A DNA stretch of 64,000 nucleotides. Source: Campylorhamphus procurvoides. Lineage: Eukaryota > Chordata > Aves > Passeriformes > Dendrocolaptidae. The notes below the pieces were generated by a model. The model did no database searches, was not told where the DNA came from, and worked only from the letters and a program-made list of their open reading frames with translations. Shown piece after piece: positions 49,601 to 61,600 of the stretch (the first letter of the stretch is position 1; each line of letters begins with the position of its first letter). The stretch lies in assembly GCA_013396655.1 (NCBI GenBank), contig WBMV01000830.1, forward strand, positions 76,511-140,510, in the 5' to 3' direction. Position numbers and translations under genes: made by a program.

Positions 49601-52600
49601 CACTTCCTTTCAAGTACTGCCTGCATGCTTCTGCCTTTCTCACCTCTGTGAATACATAGAGCTTTTCTTCGGGATGCCTTCATGAAACACGCAGCTAAAT
49701 TCAGGTCCCAGAGCTCGCTCAGCAGCTGCCAGCTCTGCCAGATTTGCTCCTGGTCTCTGGACTATGTGAAATGAGATGTCTGCAACTCTTACTAGTGAAT
49801 GGACAGACTGAAAATGAAAACCCAGCGTGCCCTCCTCTGCAACTGCAGGCTCCCCTCTCTGCCTTCTGCACCCCCAGGATTGTCCAGAGATGGCTCCAAA
49901 GCAGAAGGAAGCAAGTGAGCTGCCAGGGGAAGATGCATCTCATCTGCTTTCTGAGCCTCTGGGACACTGAAGTGAGCAAGCACAGTAATGGGTGGACCAG
50001 GGAGAACGGAGAATGAAAGGCAGACTTCACATTGCCAACCAGCCTCTGGTCACGAGGCTCTGTGAGCTCCCAGATCCTGCAGAGGCTCGATCCTCACCAG
50101 CACCAGCAAAGCCAATTCCATGTACATCAGTGGGATTTGAGCCCTTGCACCCCCCTTCCAGGATTACCCCACTGTCTGGGTTAAAACACTGCTTGAAATT
50201 GTGTTCTGAAAACCCCTTCACATCCACGCACCATCACACACTCCAGGCTTACAGGGAATTTACTGGATGGATGGAGTGTGTGACGGTGCAGGACAAGGCT
50301 CTGTCCCTCTCAAACACTTAAAAGTCAGTGCAGCAAAGCCATAGCAACAAGAAAAACGCTCTCCTTATTTCCCATCTAAGAGCAGCTTCCTGTCACTCAC
50401 TGATTGCATGACCTTCTGCCAGCAGCCGCTGAAGCAATCTTTGAAAACATTTCTGTATCATTTAAACCTGGTTACTCGGCCCTGGACTGTGTCTGCCAAG
50501 GTAACAGCAACAGCTCCGGAGCAGAGAGAGAACCTGGCATTTCAGGGCTGGGATTTGTTCTCTCAAAATCTTTCTATTCCTCCAGTAACCGGTGGAAATC
50601 CTGCCCAACAGTGTGGCATGAAAAATAAATCCGAGGCTGAGGTTGAGTAATACAGGAAAGATTGTCTGGGAAATGACTGCAATTGAATAACCAATCATTT
50701 AAAAATGCTAATATTTAGCATTTGGAAATGAGGTGGAAGAATCATTATAGATAAATATCAAATATCTTCTTTTCATTCCTTTTTCTGCTAGATTGGGAAG
50801 GTCAGCAGTTCCGAAGTGCTTTAATGCCTCGGTAGATACCCTGAAATGGGGCTAATTCAGCACTCTGGAAAGGGTGAGGGGCCTGATTTTCTCACACATG
50901 TGAGAACTGGTATAAAATGGGGATGAAAGAAGGCTCCTACACCAGAAGCTCCTACATGTCCTAGTGAAGCCAATACAAGCAACATGGATCACTGTTGCTT
51001 TCTAGCGTGCCAGAACAGATGTCCTGACTCTAAGAAATATATAGAAATACCTTCTGCAGGAACTCTTCATTTTGTGAGCAACCTCAAGAACTCATCCTGA
51101 GACAGGTTTTTGTCCCTAAGCAGAGATAAAATGCATTCTCTAAGGTTCTGGCTCTGCTTCCTTCTGGAGACAGTGGTGTCCTAATACCGATGTGCTTAGC
51201 AGCACTAATAGATTACACTTACATGCACACTTTTTCTTCCCCTGAATAATGAAGTTAAAAGGCCACTTTGGCATAAATTCATTCATTGTTACCCCAAGTG
51301 AAGCGAGTCCCTCCTGGTGCTGCTGCATACGAATAATTGCTTTTGGCCAGAGCCAAGTGAAACACGAGTCAGTTGCTTAATTTATTTCTATTATCACCAT
51401 CAAATGTTAGTGAGAGGTGGCACAGCAGCACTCAGAGAGAGAGCAGTTGAGAGCATTCAGGACATGTTGACAGAAAAAACCACACGGGATATTTGTGTAG
51501 TGCAAATTTTAAAAGCAAGGTGAATTTCCTGCCTGTTTTGCATTTGTAGAAAAGTCAGAAATTTTTCTATTGTCTTTAGAGGGCTTTTGCAGTTGGCAAA
51601 CACTTGGAACCCCAAAAGCTACAACTTCTAAATCCTGCAACCCTAACCCTGGGGAAGGCAGAGCAGCAGCCTGGGTTGCACAGCCCATGTCACACAGCCT
51701 GTGCTCCACACAGACTGCTGGGATTCTCCAGAAAAAAAAGGATAGCATAAAATGCAGGGGAATGCTCATGGAGGGAACTTAACTCTCGTATTGGCATTAT
51801 TATACACATTTTCTTCACAGAGCCTCAGCATTAACAGATCCAGGTCCAGCCACGGCTGCCTCAGAGAAGTGACACTTGTTTCCACTCAAGTTGCACATGG
51901 GGAGATTTAGGTCAGATATTAGGAAAAATTTCTTCACCAAAAGGGTTGACCAGCCATGGCACAGGCTGCCCAGGGCAGTGGTGGGGTCTTCATCCCTGGA
52001 GGAGTTTAAGACATGTAGATGTGGCACTTGGGAACAGGGTTTAGTGATGGGCTTGGTGGATCTGGGGGAACAGTTTAACTCGATGATCTTGGAGATCTTT
52101 TCAACCTAAATGATTCTATGATTCCCCAGGGGAGGCTGGGGAGTGTCCTGTACTGAAATGGACAGCACTCAAGTCCTGCTGGATTTCCCCCAGCAGGTTC
52201 AACCACCTGCATCCTCTTCAGACTGTCATCGTGATGGAAAGCTTTAACGCTTCAGAAGTCTGAGCAATAGGACTGATCTTTTATTATTTTGCTCTCAGGA
52301 ATCAGTTTCAGTAACACACTGAATGGCAAATTCTACTTCTTCCAAACAGGCTTTTCCCTTGGCTGCTACAGCTTGAAAAGCTTCGAAAGCTGCGCTGCGA
52401 CGTACCGACAGCAGCGCAGGAGAAGGAAAACTTTAGAGGCAGGGAATAACATCAAACCATTTGATTTATGATCTAAACCAACAACTGCTGGTTGCCTCAG
52501 CTGGTCCCTTTTTGTTCCCACATGACATACGCTTCTATTCCGATCTTTGCAAGCTTCAGGAGTGTTCATGTTAGCAGCACGTTATATCGATCTAGTGACA

Positions 52601-55600
52601 GTTCCAGTGCAAACTGCTACACCAACGTTCAGGGTATAAACTCAAATCTCTAAATTACCAACCCAAGCTCTCAAAACAAGCATCCCTAAGCAGGCAGCTC
52701 CAAAACTCAAGATCCAGTACTCAAGCCTGCCAGCTTCTGGGGGATTTGTTATTCTGGGAATAAGATCAAACTGCAAGGCCAGTTTTCTACCTGTAGAAAC
52801 TGGGTACAGGAGTTTAATGAAGCTTCATAACACACTTCCCTTAAGCAGCTTCAGAGCCAAGAGGAACTTGGAACAATGCATAAATGGTGACAAGTCAAAC
52901 CACTCAGACCATCCTTTTGTATACAGCAAACTTAACTTGAAACAGCCACCTCAAATGCTGAAAAGCACAGTCAGCCTTCATGGCCCAAGTCTCTGACCTT
53001 GGTGAAGAATTTCAGGAAAGATTTCAGGGTCTGCCATCCCAGTGCTGCTCTGCCAGGAGCTGCACCGAGACCCAGCAAACACTCCGCACAATCCAGAGGT
53101 GGTTGGAACATGTTGGTTCCCAACCCTATTTATCCAGAAGTGGTCCTGACACAGCCATCAGATAGCATGAAGGGGCACATCCATCCATTCCATGCCCCGA
53201 GGCCAGCCACCCCCCAAACTGTCCATATTTCTAGTACCTGGCCCATTGCAAGCACAAAACCTGACACATCACAGCCTTTCACCTTTCAAACCCTAAAACA
53301 AAGCTTTAAACCCACCCAAGTGTCCAACAAGCACAAAGGAAAAAGCTCCAAGTCACAGAAGTGCTTCCCACCAGATGCCATTTTGTCCTCCAGCAGGAAG
53401 GTTTCACAGCAGAAGCAATGGAGGAGCTCAGAATCTCTCCAGCAAACCCACACCTGGCACTTTACACCCTGGCAATGATGCTCTAACCCATGTCCCTCTA
53501 GGAAGCTGCTGGATAAAAGCCCACATTGGGCACAGTTTCACAGCTCAAGCTCCCAGCAATGTTTTCCACCATGGCAGATGCAAACCCTGTCACTTTTTGC
53601 CACTGGCAGCAATGTGTGAGATCAGGTTCAGGTTTCAGTGTGCTGGAAAGAAAATCCAGCACTGGCTTCCAGTGCAGATTGTGGGGAGCAAGTAAAACAT
53701 ACTTTTCTTTTTATAGACTGTTTCCATGGTGCACAGAGGTTCCCATAGCTAATTCTGCAGCTGCAGAACTTCAGAAAATTGCACAGCCTGGGTATAATGC
53801 TGTGGCAGGGTGCCCCATACATCCCCAAAGCAAAATGCAGTGGCTTAACACTGTCATTGAACAACAGAGCTGTCTCCCACTTTGACATGGCAGCTGGGTG
53901 GCTGTGGTTGAACCCCCTCAAGTTGCTGAGCAGTTTAAGAACACCAGAGCAACCAAAGCAAGGTCTGGGCTTCACACTTTGTCTGCTGAAGCTCCCAAGT
54001 AATCGGGGGAGGTAAAGAAACAAATTCCTATTTGTCATATTAATTTTTAAGACAATTTCTTAGAAGAACCATACATCTAAAGAACAAGCAGATTGTTATA
54101 AGCAGTATCAACCCCATCTCTGCCTCTCTCCACTGACACTCTGAAGCAGCCTGCTTTGTTTCCTCTGAGCCAGGAGATCTGGGACACACTGCCCCTCAAC
54201 TTCCACACATCAGCTGTGCTCAGAGCCTGACCTGCTTGGACAAACCAGCCATTCCCAGAAACATCCTCCCAAAATCAATGTGCCCCAGCACTAGTCACTC
54301 CCTTCAGCCCTTTGGCACGGGCAGAGCCCCACTGTGCCCCTCACGCCACCCCGTGCCCGGTGTGCTGCTCACCTGCTCCTGTGAATTCATCACACGCAGC
54401 TTCATCTGCTTCAGGTAAGTCGAGGTGAGGGGCATGTTGTAGTCAATGATCCCAGAAACCAAGGAGGAAGGTGGCTCACTCTCTGAAGAACAGAGGAAAG
54501 ACTTTACTCAGATGAGGGACCTGTGATACGTTCTCCTAACTTTTACACTTGTGTATTTTGGAACTCTTCAAATCCCTGGCAAGAGCCACGGCCCACTGAG
54601 CGAAGGTTCCTCTAAGAACATGACCCCACCAAGAACATAATTACAGAACAGATGTTTGTCTTGGAAAAAAAAAAAGAAAACAAGCATTGCTGTCACCTGT
54701 GGAAAACACCTGCACATAAGGTATAATTTTTCACTGTCCCCCAAACTAGAGGAAGAAGCTGAGTCTTGCCTATGCCTCAGAAGTGCTTCCATGCACATGG
54801 GATTTATGTGGAGGGCGATGAACAGCGATCTATTTGCAGCTTGCTTTAGCATTGCAAAGTCTTGTCGATTTTGCTGGGATTCCCTCAGGTAGGAGTTAAC
54901 ATTAAGGCAATGTATTAAGTATCTGATGATGAAGATTATTTTTAACATCCTCATTAAAACACAAACTTAATTTTAAAGATCTTTAATTTAAATTGTTCCT
55001 GTTGATTCCTCTGGCTGCATCATATTGGGCTGTAGGGATGGCCCTCAGTTCGGACACTCCTGCAGATTGCTCCATCTGGCCAGGCCAAAGGAGTCCCCAC
55101 AAAGCAAACTCTCTATGATTTCCCTCAAGTCTCAAAGATTTGCCACCTCTGCCACCACCACTGAGGAGCCTGTGAGCTCTCCACATAGGATGTGAAGGTT
55201 GCCAGAATGATCTGTTCTAACACTGAATTTACAGGCTTGTGCAGTGGGTTTGTCCAGGAGGGATGGCTGCTGGCTACAAGGAAGATTTCTTTGTCCTCAG
55301 TACAGGTAGATGCAAGTGTGGAGAATTAATCCAGCCTTCTAGCACATGCTGAAGGAAGGTGTGGTGTCCTCTGGATAGGGAGTTTAAGCAACACTGGATG
55401 GGGAAGAAGGATTTCCAGGAGCTGAAGGTGAACTGATGGCAGGAGGTTTCCATTCCTGGTTGGGAATCTCCCTGGCTGGCTTGCATTTTCTGGGGTCACT
55501 GGTTTCATAGGCACCTCTGACACAGCCCCTTGAAAAAGAGCTTTCACAAAATGTTTTACAGCACCTCAGAAAACCCATCATCCCAACTGTAATGGGCCTG

Positions 55601-58600
55601 CTTCTCAGAAATGCTGAGCGTTGAAAAATCCCTGTGAAACTCAGCAGACCTGAAGATGCTCCACACTTCTGGAAACACCAGATCTATCATGTCTGATTAA
55701 GAAATGACCTGAACCCGAAGCTGCCTGTAACTGAGTTAAACATCACATAGGTTTTTGTAAACCTTCTCCATCAAGACACTGCCTGGATCCATGGAAATAT
55801 AATGGTTTTTTCCCAGGTCCATCTAGTCCACCCCTGGGCAGCTGAAGCACATCCTGTGTGGATGCAGGAAAGGGTGGCCAGAGCCACTCAGCCCATCAAC
55901 TTGTCCAGATCTGAAGGTCCAAAGCTTTTAGGAACCTTGTAAACTCATTCCTCCATCTTTTCTTATGGCTGTATGTCAGCAGTCGCTCTCATGCTTTGAC
56001 CTACAGATTACTTAAGAGCACTTCTACATCTCTATACATTAAACACCCAAAATAACCTATTCTGCTGTACAAGGATGTTGAAAGATGTGAAAATCCCAGT
56101 GCAAGGGGACCTTCTTGCATGAAAAAATTCTGCCACCTCCCTCAGCTCGCTAAGTCCTCAAGAAGAGTTGAGGAGAGTATTTGCTAAGAGTAACACAGAT
56201 AGAGCTACTCTCTCTTGAAGCACAGGAGTGGATGAGGAGAGTGTTACAGACCTCTGAGGATGATAAGTTGCTCTCCTGCCATCCCCCACTCCACTGCTCA
56301 GGGTTGCAGAGATGAATGAGGCTGAACAGGAGCAGCTCAGCAACTTCAGATAGGGAAGAAGGAGGTAAGTGATCTTTGGTGCTTAGATTCTGCCTGAAAC
56401 CATCCTGGTGTAAATTTGGAATAATCCCATTAGCAGCCACAAATTAACTGTGAATTTATGCCACTGCAACACATAAGGGCTCAGCCTAAGAAACCAAACC
56501 CTTTTTTTTTTTTTACTTTTTTAAGTTTTCTGGAAAAGAAAGAATATCTTTGTTTTAAAAGGCCTGAGGGGCTCCACGGGAACAATCTTCACATCCTACG
56601 TCACAGGAGGAAGCTCCTGGAATCCTGTAGCTCAATTTTCAAACAGTTATCTCTGTCACATGCCCTACATGTTGAACATACAGATAGAACAGGCAGGATG
56701 GTTTAAAGTAAAATGGTTTTGATCCTAATTCCACATTTGTTGAACTCCACCGGAATTACTCCTAATTTAGTAACACTGTAAAGAGATCCCAGTGAAGTCC
56801 AGTGACGTTCAAAGTTTCCCATGAGCAAGACAATTTGCTTTTATGAATGATGTGGGTGCCCTGCAGGGTTTGATGTGAGATATGTTTAATTAGGGATTTT
56901 TGTGATCACAAATTAAATGTGCTGAGATTTGTTTCATGGACAGGAGAAGTAGGAAGAGATGGGAATGACTCAGATTCTGTCATCTTACTGAGTTAAGCTT
57001 TACCTGTATATGCTTGTATGTGTGTATGCATCTGCATACACTTCAGTAATTCTTCTATGACCCCACTGTTTTTTTAAGTGATTTGCTCCTGATAAATTCC
57101 TGAATAGGCGTTAGTGAAATCAGACACTCTTCCCGAGTAAGTTACCTTATCTAATCTGCTCAATGCATTTTCACATGTACTTAGTCACTATTTAGGTGCT
57201 ATTCAGAGCAGAAAAGCACTTCTGTCCTTTCATTCCTGGTATGTAAGTAGGGCTTTTTACATGTGGGATCCTTTGTTTCCCTGATTGACTTAAATTTTTT
57301 TAAGAGAACTGCTATGGGGAGAAGCTTTAGGAAAATAATCAATAATTGATATTAACTTATAAATTTGCTCAGGACAGCCAGATCTCAGGCCTGATCATGG
57401 TTCCCACAGCTAGGACAGCTCTGGGGAGGATACCCAGCACCTGGTGCTCCCTGAGCTGCCTCTGAACTGGGATTGGTGTGTGCTGCTGGAAGAGGCATAG
57501 GAGACGCAGGATGGTGGGTGAGTGAGAGCCCCTGAAGGAAGACCAGGTTGGATGGGGCTTTTATCAACCTAATCTGACGTCCCTCCCATGGCAGGGTGTT
57601 GGAATGAGACAGACTTTAAGGTTCCTTCCAACCCAGACCAGTCTGTGATTCCATGAAGGAAAAAACCCTTTCCATCCCCTGCCTCCTGAAACAGGACCAC
57701 AGGCTTGATCAACCAGGCATTTTGGAAGGTGTCCTGGTTTTGGGTGAAGCCAACAGGCAACATCCTTGTTGGCCTGAGTCATCCCCTCGTCCTTCCCGTC
57801 CACTGAGCTGGCTGCTGCAGCTGCAGTACTTGGAATGTCACCCGTGATGGATGCAGTGCAATCAGTGTGAAGGTCAGGTTTGCTCCCAGCGAGGCCAAAG
57901 GCCAGAGCTTCTCTTGACGTAATTGGAAACAAGGGATCGGGCCCTTGGCTGGCAGAGGGGGAAGTGCTGCAGTAATGGAGCGCCAGCTAATAAAAGTCCC
58001 ATGGGGTTATTTGGGAGAGTTTCTAAAAAATATAATGAGTACAAAGCATTTCAGTCACTACCTTTGGATACCTGGCACATCATCCACGTACACAGGACCA
58101 CAGAGATGCCCGTAGCTCTGCTCCCAGCCATAAACAGTTGACAATCAGTATTTAATACTAGAAATTTTCTACTGTTGGGCCTTTTATTCCTTAAATTCTG
58201 CTTCCCTCCTTGGTAAGAGCTGCTAAATGAGCCTGTTTGCCTTACCAGACTTGAAACAGACTAGCTCTACGAAATTTGCTTATGTTTCTTTTGAAAAGCA
58301 TCAGACTGATGTTGGTTTCACACAACAAAATTATCTCTTTTAAAGAAACAAACTTTAAAACCATTACAACTTGATCACAAGTTTGTCGTTCAGAAAAAAA
58401 TATACAAACATTGACTTTTAGCCATCTACTCTGGAAGAGAACCTGGTCCCATCATTTTCCCACTGCTCCTCTCTTAGGCCTAGGAGCTGCACATTGAACC
58501 ATAGCAAGTAAACCATCACAGTGGCCACACTAATTGGGTGGGTACACAGGCACAATGTAACTGTGACTGCCAAAACACTTGCTATTATCAAAGCCAGGAT

Positions 58601-61600
58601 CATGTGCTTATCTATTAATTAGTGTAAATTGCTTCTTTATCAGAAACTTCAGCTATTCAGACATATTCCTTGTCTTTCAATACAAAATTAACAGTTCAAA
58701 TGAAAAGCTTTAGGTCATGTTTTTTTAGACATTGAAGTTTCCACCCACACATGATTATGAGCTCATTGCAGCCCTATCTGTGACATTTTTGACCCATGTT
58801 TTGGAGGCAGTGGGGAACCTCATAAAGAAAGCCAGGCTGCTTCTGCTCTCTAAGCTGAGAACAGTGACAGACAAAGCAGGTTTAAGCAATTCTTTCAGCT
58901 TGGCTATAAAAGTGCATGAAAAATAACCCAGGTTAGGAAAAAAAACGTTAGGTTAATATGTATCTCCTGGTCGGGGCAGTATCTGGCCGGTCTCAGTGGT
59001 ACGTGCTGGTACAAAATGCAGTGTCAGCTCTGCTGGCAGAAGCCACTCGCCCTTACCTTTGGGCTCCAGGCCGTTGGAGTTGAAATGCATCCTCTTCTGG
59101 CACTCGGTGCAACTCATCAAGAACCTGGTCACAGCCTCTCTCGGGAGGAAAGCATAGGTCTCTGCAATCTGGGGAAACAACAGAGAGCTGTTATGTCCTG
59201 GGAGAGGGAGAATGGCTAATGGAGAGTGGGACCACCTCCCACCTCACCTGCTCAGCCCAGTGAGAACATCAACGGCTAGTAGCCACACATTGTTCCCTTC
59301 AGGCCAAAATCCCTCCCTCCAGAGCAGCTGTTGATGGGGGAATGCTTTGGGAGCCTAACTGGTGTATCAGAGAGGCACCAAGACACAACTGAAGAGACCT
59401 TTGGAATCCCTGCATAGCCATAACTTCCCAAAAACTCCTTCCCATTCCCCCTTGGAGTCTGGGAAGAGTGAAGCTACAGACTGTGTGAGAATCAAATGCA
59501 AAAGTAAGGTCTCATCAGCTCTGTTTGCATTGTTAATTACCATCACACCAGTAACCTGAAGAATCCATTAATCTTTTGTAAGGGCAGGTCACTTTTTCCC
59601 ACAATGACAATCAATTACTGTTAATAATACTTTGCACTTCTGTGACATATTTTATCTAGGGAATTGAAAACATTTTTACAAACAGCAATGAATTAAGTCT
59701 TTTGAACCTTTGTGGGACATTTGTATTTTACAGATGAGGAAAAGCTAAGAGTAAATATTTAAAACTCGGATGCTTGAAGTTAAAACACTAGATCAGACTT
59801 AAGCACCCAGAGAAGGTGCCTGGCAATCCCAGAGTCCTGTTATTCCAATGAATCCCTGTCAGAAGCAATTTTACAGTAGTTCTAAAGATCAAGACTAGGT
59901 TATTTGGAGAAGGAATGAGTCAATTTTAATGTAGACTTCTTTAAGGCCATAAAAGACCATCAAATCTTGGAGTCTGACCTGTGTAGCACAATTCAGGGAA
60001 CTTCACCTAGGTTCCCCTGCAGACCAGTGACCTGTGGTTTGCCTAAAACATCTTCCAGGAAGACATCTGGTCTTAATTGGAAGGCATTAAGAGGTGGAGA
60101 GCCCACCTCTTAGTTTGGGACTGGTTCCTACGGTTAATCACCCATCCTGTTTGGTCTAAGTGACTTGTCCTAGCACGACTGCTCCCAAACCAGGGGCCGT
60201 GACCCCCACAGGGGTCACAGCACTTACAAGTGGGGTCATAAAGCAGACAGAAATTCAATTGTTTGTGCCAGTCCTCGGGGCTGCGAGTCTGGCAGAAGTG
60301 GGGCTCAGGACGGGAAGTGGGACTGCAACCAGACACCTCGTGGGTGAGGGCTGGTGACGGGCCAAGCTGGGAGGGCAGCCCAGGATGTCCTGATCCCTCT
60401 CCTCTGGCTGGTGGGCGTCATCCTCCCACCTTATGTCGTTAAGAAATAATATCTAAATCATATAAATACATATTCAACACAAAAACTACCTAAATTCCAA
60501 GCATTTTTCTACTCTACTGGAAAGGGTGATGTTCCATCTTGGACTGAAATCCTGCTCTATGAGCAGTGCAGTGGGGCAGGGGCAGAGGCTTTGCGGGATC
60601 ATGGCTAACGCAGCCCCAGCCGCTGCGGTGGGAGGGATCCGCATCCATCTCCACTGCGCGGCAGCAGAGCCCGGGCTTTCACATGCACAGAATGCCAGAT
60701 GGGTGGAAAGTTCAGGCGGGGACCTTGTCCCAGCGCTCAAATGGAGGCTGCAGTGCCTGGTCCTCATGGGATTCTCCTCCTATTTAGATGCAGCCCCAGC
60801 GAGCTCTGTTGTGACCGAGTGGATGCCAGCTCAGTCTTTGCCTCTGTGCGATATTTATCGATGCACAAGCACGAGGGACTCCCGCAGAAATGCTGAAATT
60901 AGGGGCCTGAAAATTGCTGGTGGCAGTCGTGGTGTCGTGGCGCAGGCAGGGAGCCGTCCCCACACACTGCCCGCCGGGCTCAGCCATCTCCCTGCCTCTT
61001 TTGCTCCAGCAAGCCCACAGTCTCTGCTGCAAATGTTCAGCTAATTTTAGTGATACAGTTGTTATTTCTCAGCTGATTTGATGCTCTGCAGAGCAGACAG
61101 CTTCCTTGATGAGTTATCTCCCATCCAAACTCCCTTTCTGATTGCCTCCCTCCGGAGGTCATGGACAAGGGCAAACTCTCCAGTGCCTCTAATCAGAAGC
61201 AGTGGGGAAAGGGAGCTGGTACAAGGAGTCAGGGGACCCTGGAGCCTCCTAACTGGCCATCCAGCAGCATCCCTTTGTACACCCGAGCCAGGTGCAGTGT
61301 GTGCTCTGCACCATTTCTCCTTCCAGCCTGGGCAGCAAAGGCGCTTCGGGGAGTGAGGGCAGGAGTGAGGCCGGGCAGCCCAGCCAGCAGCGTCCTGCCA
61401 GGTCAGGAGGGGATACACACTGCTAATGTGATGATCTCAGCTCAAGAGGGAGATGAGGGGTGGAGCATGAAGCTCTCTGACTGCTGCGAGCAGGCCTGGG
61501 AAAACAGACGGATCCAGTCTGCTCCCCCGGGGCTGTGCAGGGCACAGATTAGTCCTCCAGAGAGCTGAATTGAAGGAATTAGGGGAGGGTCAGAGTGGTC

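Larger units (their letters stand above)
38447..54372 (-). other. NOL4L: NOL4L intron (15.9 kb) containing CpG island and repeats
   Basis: It contains the CpG island and assembly gap (about 43190-44830), a hairpin repeat copy (46013-46155), a MIR-like fragment (46865-46985), a POU-like palindrome (50703-50723) and a CR1 3' end (51885-52125). Other stretches, such as 42440-42680 and 49430-49640, are AT-rich and possibly conserved but carry no gene I can support. Confidence 0.7.

Noticed and set aside
51640..51656. Telomere-like AACCCTAACCCT
   Set aside because: Only two units; chance occurrence.
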